In this document: positions 45,639 to 56,697 of the stretch, piece after piece
How positions within the stretch are numbered: the stretch's first letter is position 1
Layout of the letters: each line of letters opens with the position of its first letter
NCBI RefSeq assembly: GCF_004323595.1
Contig: NZ_AP019373.1
Span: 806,001 to 870,000, forward strand
From: Sulfuricystis thermophila
GTDB lineage: Bacteria > Pseudomonadota > Gammaproteobacteria > Burkholderiales > Rhodocyclaceae
Reading direction: 5' to 3'
DNA length: 64,000 nucleotides
Notes under the pieces: model-generated
Told to the model about the DNA's origin: nothing
The model's database searches: none
The model's input: the letters and a program-made list of their open reading frames with translations, nothing else
Made by a program: the position numbers and the translations under genes

Positions 45639-45680
45639 CGTGCCGTGTCGCCAGCGCCGACTGGCGTGTCGGCGCTGGCG
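45639..45680. repeat. Dispersed repeat in inverted pair, hairpin after aceB
   Basis: A repeat copy (45639-45660) is followed by its own complement: TCGCCAGCGCCGAC (45647-45660), a 6-base loop and GTCGGCGCTGGCGA (45667-45680), a perfect 14-bp stem. It lies 6 bp past the aceB stop and may protect or end the transcript; there is no T-run. Confidence 0.8.
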
Positions 45681-45686
45681 AGGCTC

Positions 45687-47297
45687 TTATTCCATCGCCT
45701 CGTAGAGTGGCAGGGTGAGGAACTCGGGAAATTCCTCGGCGAGCGACATCTGCTCGAAGATCTTCGCCGCCTGATCATAGGTGTCGGTTTTTTCGCCATT
45801 GGCGGCGACGACTGCCTTGACCTTGGCGAGTTCTTCCGGAATCATCGCCTTGACCATCTCGGCGGTGATCTTCTCGCCGGCGCGCGGGCCTTCCGAGATT
45901 ACCCCCTTGGGCGAACGCACCCACTGCCAGACCTGCGAGCGGGAGATTTCGGCGGTGGCGGCGTCTTCCATCAGGTTGTGGATCGGCACGCAGCCGTTGC
46001 CGGCGAGCCACGAGCCGAGATAGTGGATGCCGACGTTGATGTTGTTGCGCAAGCCCGCCTCGGTGATCGGCTTTTCCGGGCCGAAGTTGAGCCAATCCTT
46101 GGGGCCGAAGCTGCCTTCGATCTGTTTGTCCCACTGGTTCGGTCGCTCGCCGAGCACCTTGACGAATTCCTCCATCGCGATCGGCACCAGACCCGGATGG
46201 GCGACCCAGCCGCCGTCATAGCCGTCATTGGCATCGCGTCGCTTGTCGTGGCGGATGCCGGCGAGCGCCTTTTCGTTCGCTTCCGGATCGTTCTTGATCG
46301 GAATGAGGGCGCTCATGCCGCCGATCGCTGGCGCGCCGCGCTTGTGGCAGGCCTGCACCAGCGCCAGCGCATAGCTGCGCATGAAGGGCACTTCCATCGT
46401 GATCGCACCGCGGTTGGCGAGACAAAAATCCTTGTTGCGCTTGAACTTCTTGATGGCGCTGAAAATGTAGTCCCAGCGACCGGCGTTGAGCCCCGCGCTG
46501 TGCTCGCGCAGCTCATAGAGGATTTCTTCCATCTCGAAGGTGGCGAGGATGGTCTCGACCAGCACCGTGGCCTTGATGGTGCCGCGCGGTAAGCCAATGT
46601 GATCCTGGGCCATGCAGAAGATGTCGTTCCACAGCCGCGCTTCGAGATGCGATTCCATCTTCGGCAGATAGTAGAAGGGGCCGGCGCCGCGCGCGATCTG
46701 TTCCTTCGCGTTGTGGAAGAAGACGAGGGCAAAGTCGAAAATGCCGCCACTGACGCGCTGGCCATCGATGGTGACGTGTTTCTCGTCGAGATGCCAGCCG
46801 CGCGGGCGGATCTGCAGGGTGGCAATCTTGTCGTTGAGCTTGTATTCCTTGCCGGCTTCGTTGGTGAAGGTAATCTGACGGCGGATCGCGTCATAGAGAT
46901 TCACCTGGCCCTGGATCTGGTTGTACCAGTTCGGGCTGTTGGAATCCTCGAAGTCGGTCATGTAGGAATCCGCGCCTGAGTTGAAGGCATTGATGATCAT
47001 CTTGCGCTCGACCGGGCCGGTGATCTCGACGCGGCGGCAATGGAGCGCGGGCGGCAGCGGGGCGATCTTCCAGTCGCCTTCGCGGATGTGCTTCGTTTCC
47101 GGCAGGAAGTCGGGCATTTCGCCGGCATCGATGCGTGCCTGACGCTCGATGCGTTTTTTCAGCAATTCCTGACGGCGCGGCTCGAAGGCGCGGTGCAGCT
47201 TGGCGACGAATTCGAGTGCCTCCTTGGTGAGGATTTCATCGAAGCGGGGATGGATTGGCGCGTTGATCTGCACGCCGGCAGGTAGGTCGAGGTTCAT
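45687..47297 (-). CDS. aceB: Malate synthase A
   Basis: 536 residues, the malate synthase A type. Typical stretches include DFEDSNSPNWYN, RPRGWHLDEKHV, PKMESHLEARLWND, GTIKATVLVETILATFEMEEI and NVGIHYLGSWLAGNGCVPI. It condenses glyoxylate and acetyl-CoA to malate in the glyoxylate shunt. The 17-bp palindromic operator in front is shared with aceA (isocitrate lyase), located 2.2 kb away. Confidence 0.98.
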   Translation of the reverse strand: MNLDLPAGVQINAPIHPRFDEILTKEALEFVAKLHRAFEPRRQELLKKRIERQARIDAGEMPDFLPETKHIREGDWKIAPLPPALHCRRVEITGPVERKMIINAFNSGADSYMTDFEDSNSPNWYNQIQGQVNLYDAIRRQITFTNEAGKEYKLNDKIATLQIRPRGWHLDEKHVTIDGQRVSGGIFDFALVFFHNAKEQIARGAGPFYYLPKMESHLEARLWNDIFCMAQDHIGLPRGTIKATVLVETILATFEMEEILYELREHSAGLNAGRWDYIFSAIKKFKRNKDFCLANRGAITMEVPFMRSYALALVQACHKRGAPAIGGMSALIPIKNDPEANEKALAGIRHDKRRDANDGYDGGWVAHPGLVPIAMEEFVKVLGERPNQWDKQIEGSFGPKDWLNFGPEKPITEAGLRNNINVGIHYLGSWLAGNGCVPIHNLMEDAATAEISRSQVWQWVRSPKGVISEGPRAGEKITAEMVKAMIPEELAKVKAVVAANGEKTDTYDQAAKIFEQMSLAEEFPEFLTLPLYEAME

Positions 47298-47340
47298 GGC
47301 GTCTCCTGTCTGGGTTGAGCTGGAAAAATGATGCGGTGCA

Positions 47341-47358
47341 GAAATATCTTATATAAGA
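47341..47358 (-). promoter_or_regulatory. Palindromic operator before aceB, shared with aceA
   Basis: TGTCTTATATAAGATAT on the minus strand (47344-47360) contains the perfect 12-bp palindrome TCTTATATAAGA (47347-47358), centred about 55 bp before the aceB start. On the minus strand TTGTTT and TAAGAT with a 16-bp spacer could be the -35 and -10, so the palindrome would overlap the -10. The same 17-mer lies before aceA. Confidence 0.65.
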
Positions 47359-47426
47359 CAAATGAAAAAACAAGCTTGGATTACGCACATTTTGGTCAAT
47401 GATGACTTGACTAGAATGCGCCCAAT

Positions 47427-48701
47427 CTACGCATGGGGCAGATAAATCGCCCGGAAATCGTTGACGTTGGTGCGCGTCGGCCCGGTGATGACGAGTTGGC
47501 CGAGGGCAGCGAAAAAACCGTAGCCATCGTTGCGTGCCAGAAAGTTGGCGCTGACAAGACGGCACGCTTTCGCGCGTTCGCGCACGTCCGGGCCGAACCA
47601 GGCGCCGGCATTGTCCTCGGTGCCGTCGATGCCGTCGGTATCGCAGGCGAGCGCCCAGACCGGGATGTCGAGCACATGGGCGAGTGCCAGCAGGAATTCC
47701 GCATTGCGTCCGCCACGACCATTGCCGCGCACGGTGACCGTCGTTTCACCGCCCGAGAGGATCACGCAGGGCTTTCGCGCCGGTTCGTCGAAACGGAAAA
47801 TCTGCCGTGCGATCGCCGCATGGACGTAGGCGACGTCACGTGCTTCGCCCTCGATCGTATCGCCCAGTACCAGCGGTGTGACGCCTTGACATCGGGCAAA
47901 GGCAGCCGCAGCTTGTAATGCCTGCTGGGCCGTGGCAATGATGTGGGTTTCGCAGTGGGACAGGCGTGGGTCGCCGGGCTTCGGCGTCTCGCATTCAGCG
48001 CTTTCGAGCCAGGCGTGAACGTGCGGCGGCACCTCGATCCCGTATTTGGCGAGAATGCCGAGCGCGTCGCTGCGCGTGGTCGGGTCGGCCACCGTCGGTC
48101 CCGAGGCGAGCGCGGAAGGGTCGTCGCCCGGAATGTCGGAGATGCCCAGCGTCACTACTCGCGCAGGGGCCGCGGCGAGCGCCAGCCGCCCGCCTTTGAT
48201 GGCCGACAGGTGCTTGCGCACGCAGTTCATTTCGTGGATGTTCGCACCGCTCCTCAAGAGCGCCTTGTTGATCGCCTGTTTGTCGGCAAGCGTGAGACCG
48301 GGAGCAGGCAAGGCCAGCAGCGCCGAGCCACCGCCCGAGATCAAGCAGAGCACCAGATCGTCCTTCGTGAGCCCGCGCACCAGATCGAGCATACGTGTTG
48401 CGGCTTGTTCGCCCGCGACATCGGGCACCGGATGCGCGGCTTCGACGACCTCGATCCTTGTGGTCGTCATGCCATGGTCATAGCGTGTCACGACCATGCC
48501 CGAGAGCGGCGCATTGGCTGGCCAGTGCGCCTCGACCGCGGCTGCCATCGCGGCAGCCGCCTTGCCGGCGCCGATCAGCACCGTGCGTCCCTTGGGGGGT
48601 GGAGGCAGATGCGGCGGCACGCACACCGCAGGGCTCACCGCCGCCAGCGCGGCATCGAACAGCTTGTGCAGGAAGCTTTGCGGAGGATTGGTTACAGGCA
48701 T
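47427..48701 (-). CDS. Glycerate 2-kinase / hydroxypyruvate reductase-like (MOFRL, GckA/TtuD)
   Basis: 424 residues from the ATG of MPVTNPPQSF. The N-terminal DUF4147 domain has VLIGAGKAAAAMAAA and ISGGGSALLALP; the C-terminal MOFRL domain has SGGETTVTVRGNGRGGRNAEF and DTDGIDG. Enzymes of this type phosphorylate glycerate to 2-phosphoglycerate, although older annotation names them hydroxypyruvate reductase. It fits a glyoxylate or C2-compound pathway together with the neighbouring aceB and is divergent from a LysR regulator, which probably controls it. Confidence 0.92.
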   Translation of the reverse strand: MPVTNPPQSFLHKLFDAALAAVSPAVCVPPHLPPPPKGRTVLIGAGKAAAAMAAAVEAHWPANAPLSGMVVTRYDHGMTTTRIEVVEAAHPVPDVAGEQAATRMLDLVRGLTKDDLVLCLISGGGSALLALPAPGLTLADKQAINKALLRSGANIHEMNCVRKHLSAIKGGRLALAAAPARVVTLGISDIPGDDPSALASGPTVADPTTRSDALGILAKYGIEVPPHVHAWLESAECETPKPGDPRLSHCETHIIATAQQALQAAAAFARCQGVTPLVLGDTIEGEARDVAYVHAAIARQIFRFDEPARKPCVILSGGETTVTVRGNGRGGRNAEFLLALAHVLDIPVWALACDTDGIDGTEDNAGAWFGPDVRERAKACRLVSANFLARNDGYGFFAALGQLVITGPTRTNVNDFRAIYLPHA

Positions 48702-48811
48702 TGTCGTGATGAAAAGATTCCAGGTGCTATGCAGCTTACGACACCGTGAGGGACAAAAAAATACATTGATCTGCAATTGATTGTTGCAAAATAGACAAAA
48801 AAGGGGTGCGG

Positions 48812-49711
48812 ATGGATCGTCTCAAATTGATGGAAACTTTCGTCGCCGTCAGCCAGCGCGGCAGCCTGACGGCCGCGGCGATGGCCGAGGGGGTGGCGCC
48901 GGCAGTGATCAGCCGTCGCCTCGATGCGCTCGAAGCGCGCCTCGGCGTCAAGCTGTTGGTGCGCACGACCCGGAAGATCACACTGACCTTCGAAGGCAGC
49001 GCCTATCTCGAAGATTGCCAGCGCATCTTGCGCGAACTGGCCGATGCCGAAGCGGCCGTCACCGAGGGCAGCGCGCGTGCCAGTGGCTTTCTTCGCGTCA
49101 CTGCGCCGGCGGGGTTTGGCCGCAAGCATGTCGCCCCGCTGTTGCTCGACTATCTACGCGCTCACCCAGAGGTGAGCGCCAGTCTCGATTTGTCGGACCG
49201 CACGGTCGATCTGGTCAACGAAGGCGTGGATTGCGCCGTACGGTTGGGTGGGCTGGTCGATTCGAGTCTGGTTGCCGTGCGGCTCGGCGAGATGAGGCGC
49301 GTCGTGGTCGGTAGCCCGGCCTATTTCCAGCAGCATGGCGTGCCGCGCACGCTCGATGACTTGTCATGCCACGTCTGTCTTGCGCTCGTCACGCAGGCCG
49401 GCTGGGATTTCGTGGTCGACGGCAAGCCCGTGCTCTTCAAGCCAGGCGGTCGTTTCGCCTGTAACGATGGCGCGGTGTTACACGACTGGTCGTTGGCCGG
49501 CATGGGGCTCGCCTGGCGCTCGCTCTGGGAAGTGGGCGAGGATCTGCGCTGGGGACGTCTCGTATCGGTGCTCGACGCATTCGCCGCGCCGCCGGTGGGC
49601 ATCCATGCAGTTTTCCCACAGCGCCGCCATCTGCCCTTACGTGTGCGGCTGTTCATCGAACTGCTGAAAGCGCATTACAGCCGGCCCGATTACTGGGATA
49701 AGCGTGAGTAG
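48812..49711 (+). CDS. LysR-family transcriptional regulator
   Basis: 299 residues from the ATG at 48812 with AAGGGG upstream (a GTG six bases before is in frame). The N-terminal winged helix (MDRLKLMETFVAVSQRGSL, AVISRRLDALEARLGVKLL) and the substrate-binding domain (about 90-295) follow the CrgA/DmlR-like subgroup. The 110-bp gap to the divergent glycerate kinase gene is the expected operator region; glycerate, tartronate or glyoxylate-type effectors are possible. Confidence 0.95.
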   Translation: MDRLKLMETFVAVSQRGSLTAAAMAEGVAPAVISRRLDALEARLGVKLLVRTTRKITLTFEGSAYLEDCQRILRELADAEAAVTEGSARASGFLRVTAPAGFGRKHVAPLLLDYLRAHPEVSASLDLSDRTVDLVNEGVDCAVRLGGLVDSSLVAVRLGEMRRVVVGSPAYFQQHGVPRTLDDLSCHVCLALVTQAGWDFVVDGKPVLFKPGGRFACNDGAVLHDWSLAGMGLAWRSLWEVGEDLRWGRLVSVLDAFAAPPVGIHAVFPQRRHLPLRVRLFIELLKAHYSRPDYWDKRE

Positions 49712-49792
49712 GTGCCGTCCCGCCAGCGCCAAGTATCCGAAATGACTCGGCGCCCGGCGGGACGTCGAAATTTCCGCCAGTGCCGGATTTCG
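49711..49792 (+). repeat. Composite dispersed-repeat unit after the LysR gene
   Basis: The unit starts on the last base of the LysR stop codon: a 28-bp repeat (49711-49740), then GGCGCCCGGCGGGACG 38 bases from its start (49749-49764), then a partial copy (49774-49792). The same three parts at the same spacing occur after dut (41566-41646), so this is a defined element of about 82 bp and not separate chance matches. Confidence 0.85.
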
Positions 49793-49803
49793 ACAATGAA
49801 AAA

Positions 49804-49827
49804 GCCGGCATCCTTGCGGATGCCGGC
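49804..49827 (-). terminator. Terminator of aceA
   Basis: GCCGGCATCC (49804-49813) and GGATGCCGGC (49818-49827) form a perfect 10-bp stem with a 4-base loop; five T follow on the minus strand. Confidence 0.88.
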
Positions 49828-49859
49828 CTCTTCGCTCCACTCCCTCTGTGTTCGAGGGA

Positions 49860-51170
49860 TCAGTGAAACTGCTCCTCCTCCGTCGAACCGGTCAGCGCCT
49901 TGACGCTGCTCGATCCGCCCTGGATCACGGTGGTGACGTCGTCGAAATAACCGGCACCGACTTCCTGCTGGTGGGCGACGAAGGTGTAGCCCAGTTCGCG
50001 CGCGGCGAATTCCGGTTCCTGCACCATTTCGACGTAATGCTTCATACCCTCGCCGCGAGCGTAGTGATAGGCGAACTTGAAGGTGTTGAACCAGTTGATG
50101 TGAATGCCCGCGAGCGTGATGAACTGGTACTTGTAACCCATGGCCGAGAGCTCGTCCTGGAACCGGGCGATGGTCTTTTCATCGAGGTTCTTCTTCCAGT
50201 TGAACGAGGGCGAACAGTTGTAGGCCAAAAGCTTGCCTGGGCATTCTTTGAGCACCGCTTGGGCGAATTCGCGCGCGAAACCGAGGTCGGGCGTGCCGGT
50301 TTCGCACCAGACGAGATCGGCGTAGGGCGCGTAGGAGACGCCGCGGGAAATCGCCTGCTCCAAGCCATTTTTGACGCGGAAGAAGCCTTCCTGGGTGCGC
50401 TCGCCGGTGAGGAAGGGCTTGTCGCGTGCGTCGTGATCGGAAGTGAGCAGGTTCGCGGCCTCGGCATCGGTACGGGCGAGCACGATGGTCGGCACGCCCA
50501 TGACGTCGGCGGCGAAGCGCGCGGCGATCAGCTTCTCGATGGCTTCCTGGGTCGGCACGAGCACCTTGCCGCCCATGTGGCCGCACTTTTTCACCGCGGC
50601 GAGCTGGTCTTCGAAATGCACGCCGGCGGCACCCGCGGCGATCATGTTCTTCATGAGTTCGAAGGCGTTCAGCACGCCGCCAAAGCCGGCTTCCGCATCT
50701 GCGACGATGGGCAAGAAGTAGTCGATGTATTCCTTGTCGCCGGGGCCGATGCCGCGGCTCCATTGGATCTCGTCGGCGCGTTTGAAGGTGTTGTTGATGC
50801 GGCGCACCATGGTCGGCACCGAGTCATAGGCATAGAGCGACTGGTCCGGATACATGGTCTCGGAGGTGTTGCCGTCGGCGGCGACCTGCCAGCCGGAGAG
50901 ATAGACGGCTTCGAGGCCCGCTTTCGCCTGCTGCATGGCCTGGCCGGCGGTGATGGCGCCGAAGGCGTTGACGTAGCCCTTCTTGGCCTCGCCATTGATC
51001 AGCCGCCAGAGTTTCTCGGCGCCGCGTTTGGCGAGCGTGTATTCGATCTGCACGGAGCCTCTGAGGCGCACGACATCCTCGGCGGAATAACCGCGCTTGA
51101 CGTTTTTCCAGCGCGGGTTGGTCGCCCAGTCGTGTTCCAGGGCGGCAATTTGTTCTTGGCGAGTGCTCAT
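49860..51170 (-). CDS. aceA: Isocitrate lyase
   Basis: 436 residues. The catalytic loop KKCGHMGGK (around residue 195), the WQVAADGN segment near residue 95, [12 protein letters not shown] and [12 protein letters not shown] identify it. It cleaves isocitrate to succinate and glyoxylate. It has its own promoter with a palindromic operator and a strong terminator. Competing use of isocitrate by icd is set by aceK, found 5 kb away. Confidence 0.99.
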   Translation of the reverse strand: MSTRQEQIAALEHDWATNPRWKNVKRGYSAEDVVRLRGSVQIEYTLAKRGAEKLWRLINGEAKKGYVNAFGAITAGQAMQQAKAGLEAVYLSGWQVAADGNTSETMYPDQSLYAYDSVPTMVRRINNTFKRADEIQWSRGIGPGDKEYIDYFLPIVADAEAGFGGVLNAFELMKNMIAAGAAGVHFEDQLAAVKKCGHMGGKVLVPTQEAIEKLIAARFAADVMGVPTIVLARTDAEAANLLTSDHDARDKPFLTGERTQEGFFRVKNGLEQAISRGVSYAPYADLVWCETGTPDLGFAREFAQAVLKECPGKLLAYNCSPSFNWKKNLDEKTIARFQDELSAMGYKYQFITLAGIHINWFNTFKFAYHYARGEGMKHYVEMVQEPEFAARELGYTFVAHQQEVGAGYFDDVTTVIQGGSSSVKALTGSTEEEQFH

Positions 51171-51292
51171 AGCGGTGTCCTCTCTCGGTAGGGTTCGGAA
51201 AAGCGTGATGTTTCAGGAAACGCTGAATGAAACGTTATGCGGGCGCCTTGCGCTGCATGTCGATCGGGGGTGCTCCAGCCTTCCACAGGCAC

Positions 51293-51339
51293 ACTATAAC
51301 GACTATTTTGCAAAGCAACAAGTGTCTTATATAAGATAT
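51293..51339 (-). promoter_or_regulatory. aceA promoter with the shared palindromic operator
   Basis: On the minus strand a -35 TTGTTG (51316-51321), 17-bp spacer and -10 TATAGT (51293-51298) form a good sigma-70 promoter. Directly upstream lies TGTCTTATATAAGATAT (51323-51339, plus-strand reading), identical to the 17-mer before aceB. The leader to the aceA ATG is about 115 nt. The gap 51171-51396 holds nothing else of note. Confidence 0.7.
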
Positions 51340-51396
51340 ATGTTAGAAAATTTTAATGCGCCGCCGTAATGGGTTTATGGATGGCAGAAGGAAAAG

Positions 51397-51876
51397 TCAG
51401 AGAAGACGCTTGGCGGCGACGATCAAACCATCAGCATCGGCATAGAGCCATTCGCCGGGACGAAAGTCGATCCCGGCAAAGCTCACCGGAACGTCACGCT
51501 CACCAAGATTTTTCTTTTCCGTCTTGCGGGGGTGAGTGGCCAGCGCCAGGACACCGAGATTCATGCGGGCGATTGCCGCGGAATCGCGGATGCAACCCCA
51601 GACGACGACGCCAGACCAACCGTTGTCGACGGCGAGCTGCGCGAGCTGATCGCCGAGGAGCGCGCAGCGCAGGCTGCCACCGCCGTCGATCACCAGGACG
51701 CGCCCCTCGCCCGGGGTGGCGAGAGTCTGGCGCACCAGGCCGTTGTCCTCGAAGAGTTTCAGCGTGGCGATCGGGCCGTGGAAGGCCGTGCGCCCGCCAA
51801 AGGAACGAAAGATCGGCGCTGCTACGCGCACTTGACCTTCGTGCGCATCGCACAGATCGCTGGTGGCGTAGGTCAT
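51397..51876 (-). CDS. RraA-family protein (RNase E inhibitor-like or 4-hydroxy-4-methyl-2-oxoglutarate aldolase-like)
   Basis: 159 residues. It has [14 protein letters not shown] at the start, [22 protein letters not shown] and [17 protein letters not shown], the RraA fold pattern, with Arg and Asp in GCIRD as in class II aldolases of this family. Members either bind RNase E or act as HMG/CHA aldolases; sequence alone does not decide. It lies after clpA on the same strand, 4 bp apart. Confidence 0.9.
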   Translation of the reverse strand: MTYATSDLCDAHEGQVRVAAPIFRSFGGRTAFHGPIATLKLFEDNGLVRQTLATPGEGRVLVIDGGGSLRCALLGDQLAQLAVDNGWSGVVVWGCIRDSAAIARMNLGVLALATHPRKTEKKNLGERDVPVSFAGIDFRPGEWLYADADGLIVAAKRLL

Positions 51877-51880
51877 CGCT

Positions 51881-54163
<2,283 letters not shown>

Positions 54164-54173
54164 TGCATTCCTT

Positions 54174-54494
54174 TCAGTTCTCTTCCATCACGCAGGCCAG
54201 CGGATGCTGGTGCTGCCGGGCGAAAGTGGTGACCTGCTCGACCTTGGTACTAGCCAGGTCGCGCGGAAACACGCCGCACACGGCACGCCCCTGGTGATGC
54301 ACCATCAGCATGACGCGCGTGGCCTGTTCGCGGCTCATGCGAAAAAACTTCTCGAGCACGACGACGACGAAATCCATCGGCGTGTAATCGTCGTTGAGCA
54401 GCACCACCTTATATAAGGGCGGCGGCTTGACTTTCTGCTGCTCCGGTTCGAGGACGACGTTTCCATTCGACTGGATTTTTTTCCGGGTTACCAT
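54174..54494 (-). CDS. clpS: ClpS, N-degron adaptor
   Basis: 106 residues. The [15 protein letters not shown] binding-pocket motif and [15 protein letters not shown] segment are characteristic. ClpS delivers substrates with bulky N-terminal residues to ClpA. It is divergent from the cold-shock gene. Confidence 0.98.
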   Translation of the reverse strand: MVTRKKIQSNGNVVLEPEQQKVKPPPLYKVVLLNDDYTPMDFVVVVLEKFFRMSREQATRVMLMVHHQGRAVCGVFPRDLASTKVEQVTTFARQHQHPLACVMEEN

Positions 54495-54630
54495 GAAATG
54501 ATTGTAATGCGAATCGTCGCGGCGACAACCCGACGGCCATTGCGGGATCAGCGGGGGAAAACCCGGTCTGTGCCTCTATTGGCTGGGCTCATCAGATTCC
54601 GGCGATGTTGTCATGCAGCATCGAAAATGC

Positions 54631-54838
54631 TTGACGCTGGCGGCAAACTTCAGTAAAAGGCTGCCGTGTTTGGTGCAAGCTTCGTCCCAGCATTACCGAG
54701 TCGCCGTGCTTCTCCGTGCGTTTGCCTCTGATTCACCGGCCTGGCTCCTTCCTGCCGTCGAGAAACTTGTTACACAAACATGTCGCCGGTCATGTTTTGC
54801 ATGATCGGGTATGTGTCACGTTTTAGGAAAGAGGTTTT
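54631..54838 (+). promoter_or_regulatory. Promoter and long leader of the cold-shock gene at 54839
   Basis: The 344-bp gap 54495-54838 contains no gene. TTGACG (54631-54636) and TAAAAG (54654-54659) with a 17-bp spacer suggest a promoter giving a leader of about 170 nt, as in cspA-type genes whose long 5' UTR folds in a temperature-dependent way. GAAAGAGG stands before the ATG. Inference by position and length; I have not folded the leader. Confidence 0.45.
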
Positions 54839-55042
54839 ATGGCAACGGGTACCGTCAAGTGGTTCAACGACTCCAAGGGTTTTGGCTTCATCACCCCGGA
54901 CGATGGCAGCGAAGATCTGTTCGCGCACTTCTCCGCGATCAACATGCAGGGGTTCAAGACCCTGAAAGAAGGCGAGAAGGTCAGTTTCGACGTCGTCCAA
55001 GGCCCCAAGGGCAAACAGGCTTCGAATATCCAGAAGACCTGA
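54839..55042 (+). CDS. Cold-shock protein (CspA family), copy 1
   Basis: 67 residues. RNP1 KGFGFI and RNP2 LFAHFS motifs in [20 protein letters not shown] identify a cold-shock domain. It binds single-stranded RNA and DNA. A close relative is at 61658-61864. A dispersed repeat and a bidirectional terminator follow. Confidence 0.98.
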   Translation: MATGTVKWFNDSKGFGFITPDDGSEDLFAHFSAINMQGFKTLKEGEKVSFDVVQGPKGKQASNIQKT

Positions 55043-55055
55043 TTTCGACGGTAGC

Positions 55056-55084
55056 TGTGCCGTCCCGCCAGCGCCGATTTTCGA
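55056..55084 (+). repeat. Dispersed 28-bp repeat copy
   Basis: TGTGCCGTCCCGCCAGCGCC followed by GATTTTCGA, nearly the family consensus, between the cold-shock gene and its terminator, so it is transcribed in the 3' UTR. Confidence 0.85.
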
Positions 55085-55093
55085 GGGCGCTGA

Positions 55094-55128
55094 CAACAAA
55101 AAACCCGGCGATGCCGGGTTTTTTGTTG
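55094..55128. terminator. Bidirectional terminator between cold-shock gene and icd
   Basis: AACAAAAAACCCGGC (55094-55108) and GCCGGGTTTTTTGTT (55112-55126) are perfect complements around GAT, giving a GC stem with T-runs on both strands. Confidence 0.92.
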
Positions 55129-55133
55129 CCTCG

Positions 55134-56378
<1,245 letters not shown>

Positions 56379-56475
56379 GATGGCTCCACTGACGGTTGCA
56401 ATCGCTTCATTATCCATGATTGATTGCCGGCTCGCCAGCGCCGTCGCCCACAGGAAGGCCGGCTCAGGCAGGCTG

Positions 56476-56638
56476 TTAACGTGAAATACACAGCAGAAAG
56501 CGCATCCGGCGTGTGTTTCCTTGACGGTAGGCAACCCTCGCGGCGGCACGCCGCGCTGACAGTCTCCCCGCCCGCGAGGGCGGGGCTGGGGGTGGGCGGG
56601 TGTTTGTTCTTGCGCTTGGGGTATTTCATCCTCTGCGG
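56476..56638. repeat. Dispersed intergenic element, about 160 bp, copy A
   Basis: The 319-bp gap 56379-56697 between icd and aceK contains an element that recurs in reverse orientation at 58986-59142. Shared blocks include TTAACGTGAAATAC, TTTCCTTGACGG, GCCGCGCTGA, GTCTCCCC, CCCGCGAGGG and GTATTTCATCCTC. The ends GTGAAATAC and GTATTTCAT form short inverted repeats. Its interior has two GC-rich hairpins. No coding capacity. Confidence 0.75.
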
Positions 56639-56697
56639 GGGAGCGTGGCGTTCAGCGCGTTAGAATCGATCGCACTGAGTTCGATGAATCCCGAAAA

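Noticed and set aside
54405-54418. A further copy of the aceA/aceB operator (CCTTATATAAGG) inside clpS
   Set aside because: Only the inner ten bases agree, it lies in coding sequence, and the flanking bases of the 17-mer are not conserved.
54613-54804. Small plus-strand frame (63 codons) before the cold-shock gene
   Set aside because: No ribosome site, no similarity recognised, and it overlaps the likely promoter and leader of the cold-shock gene.
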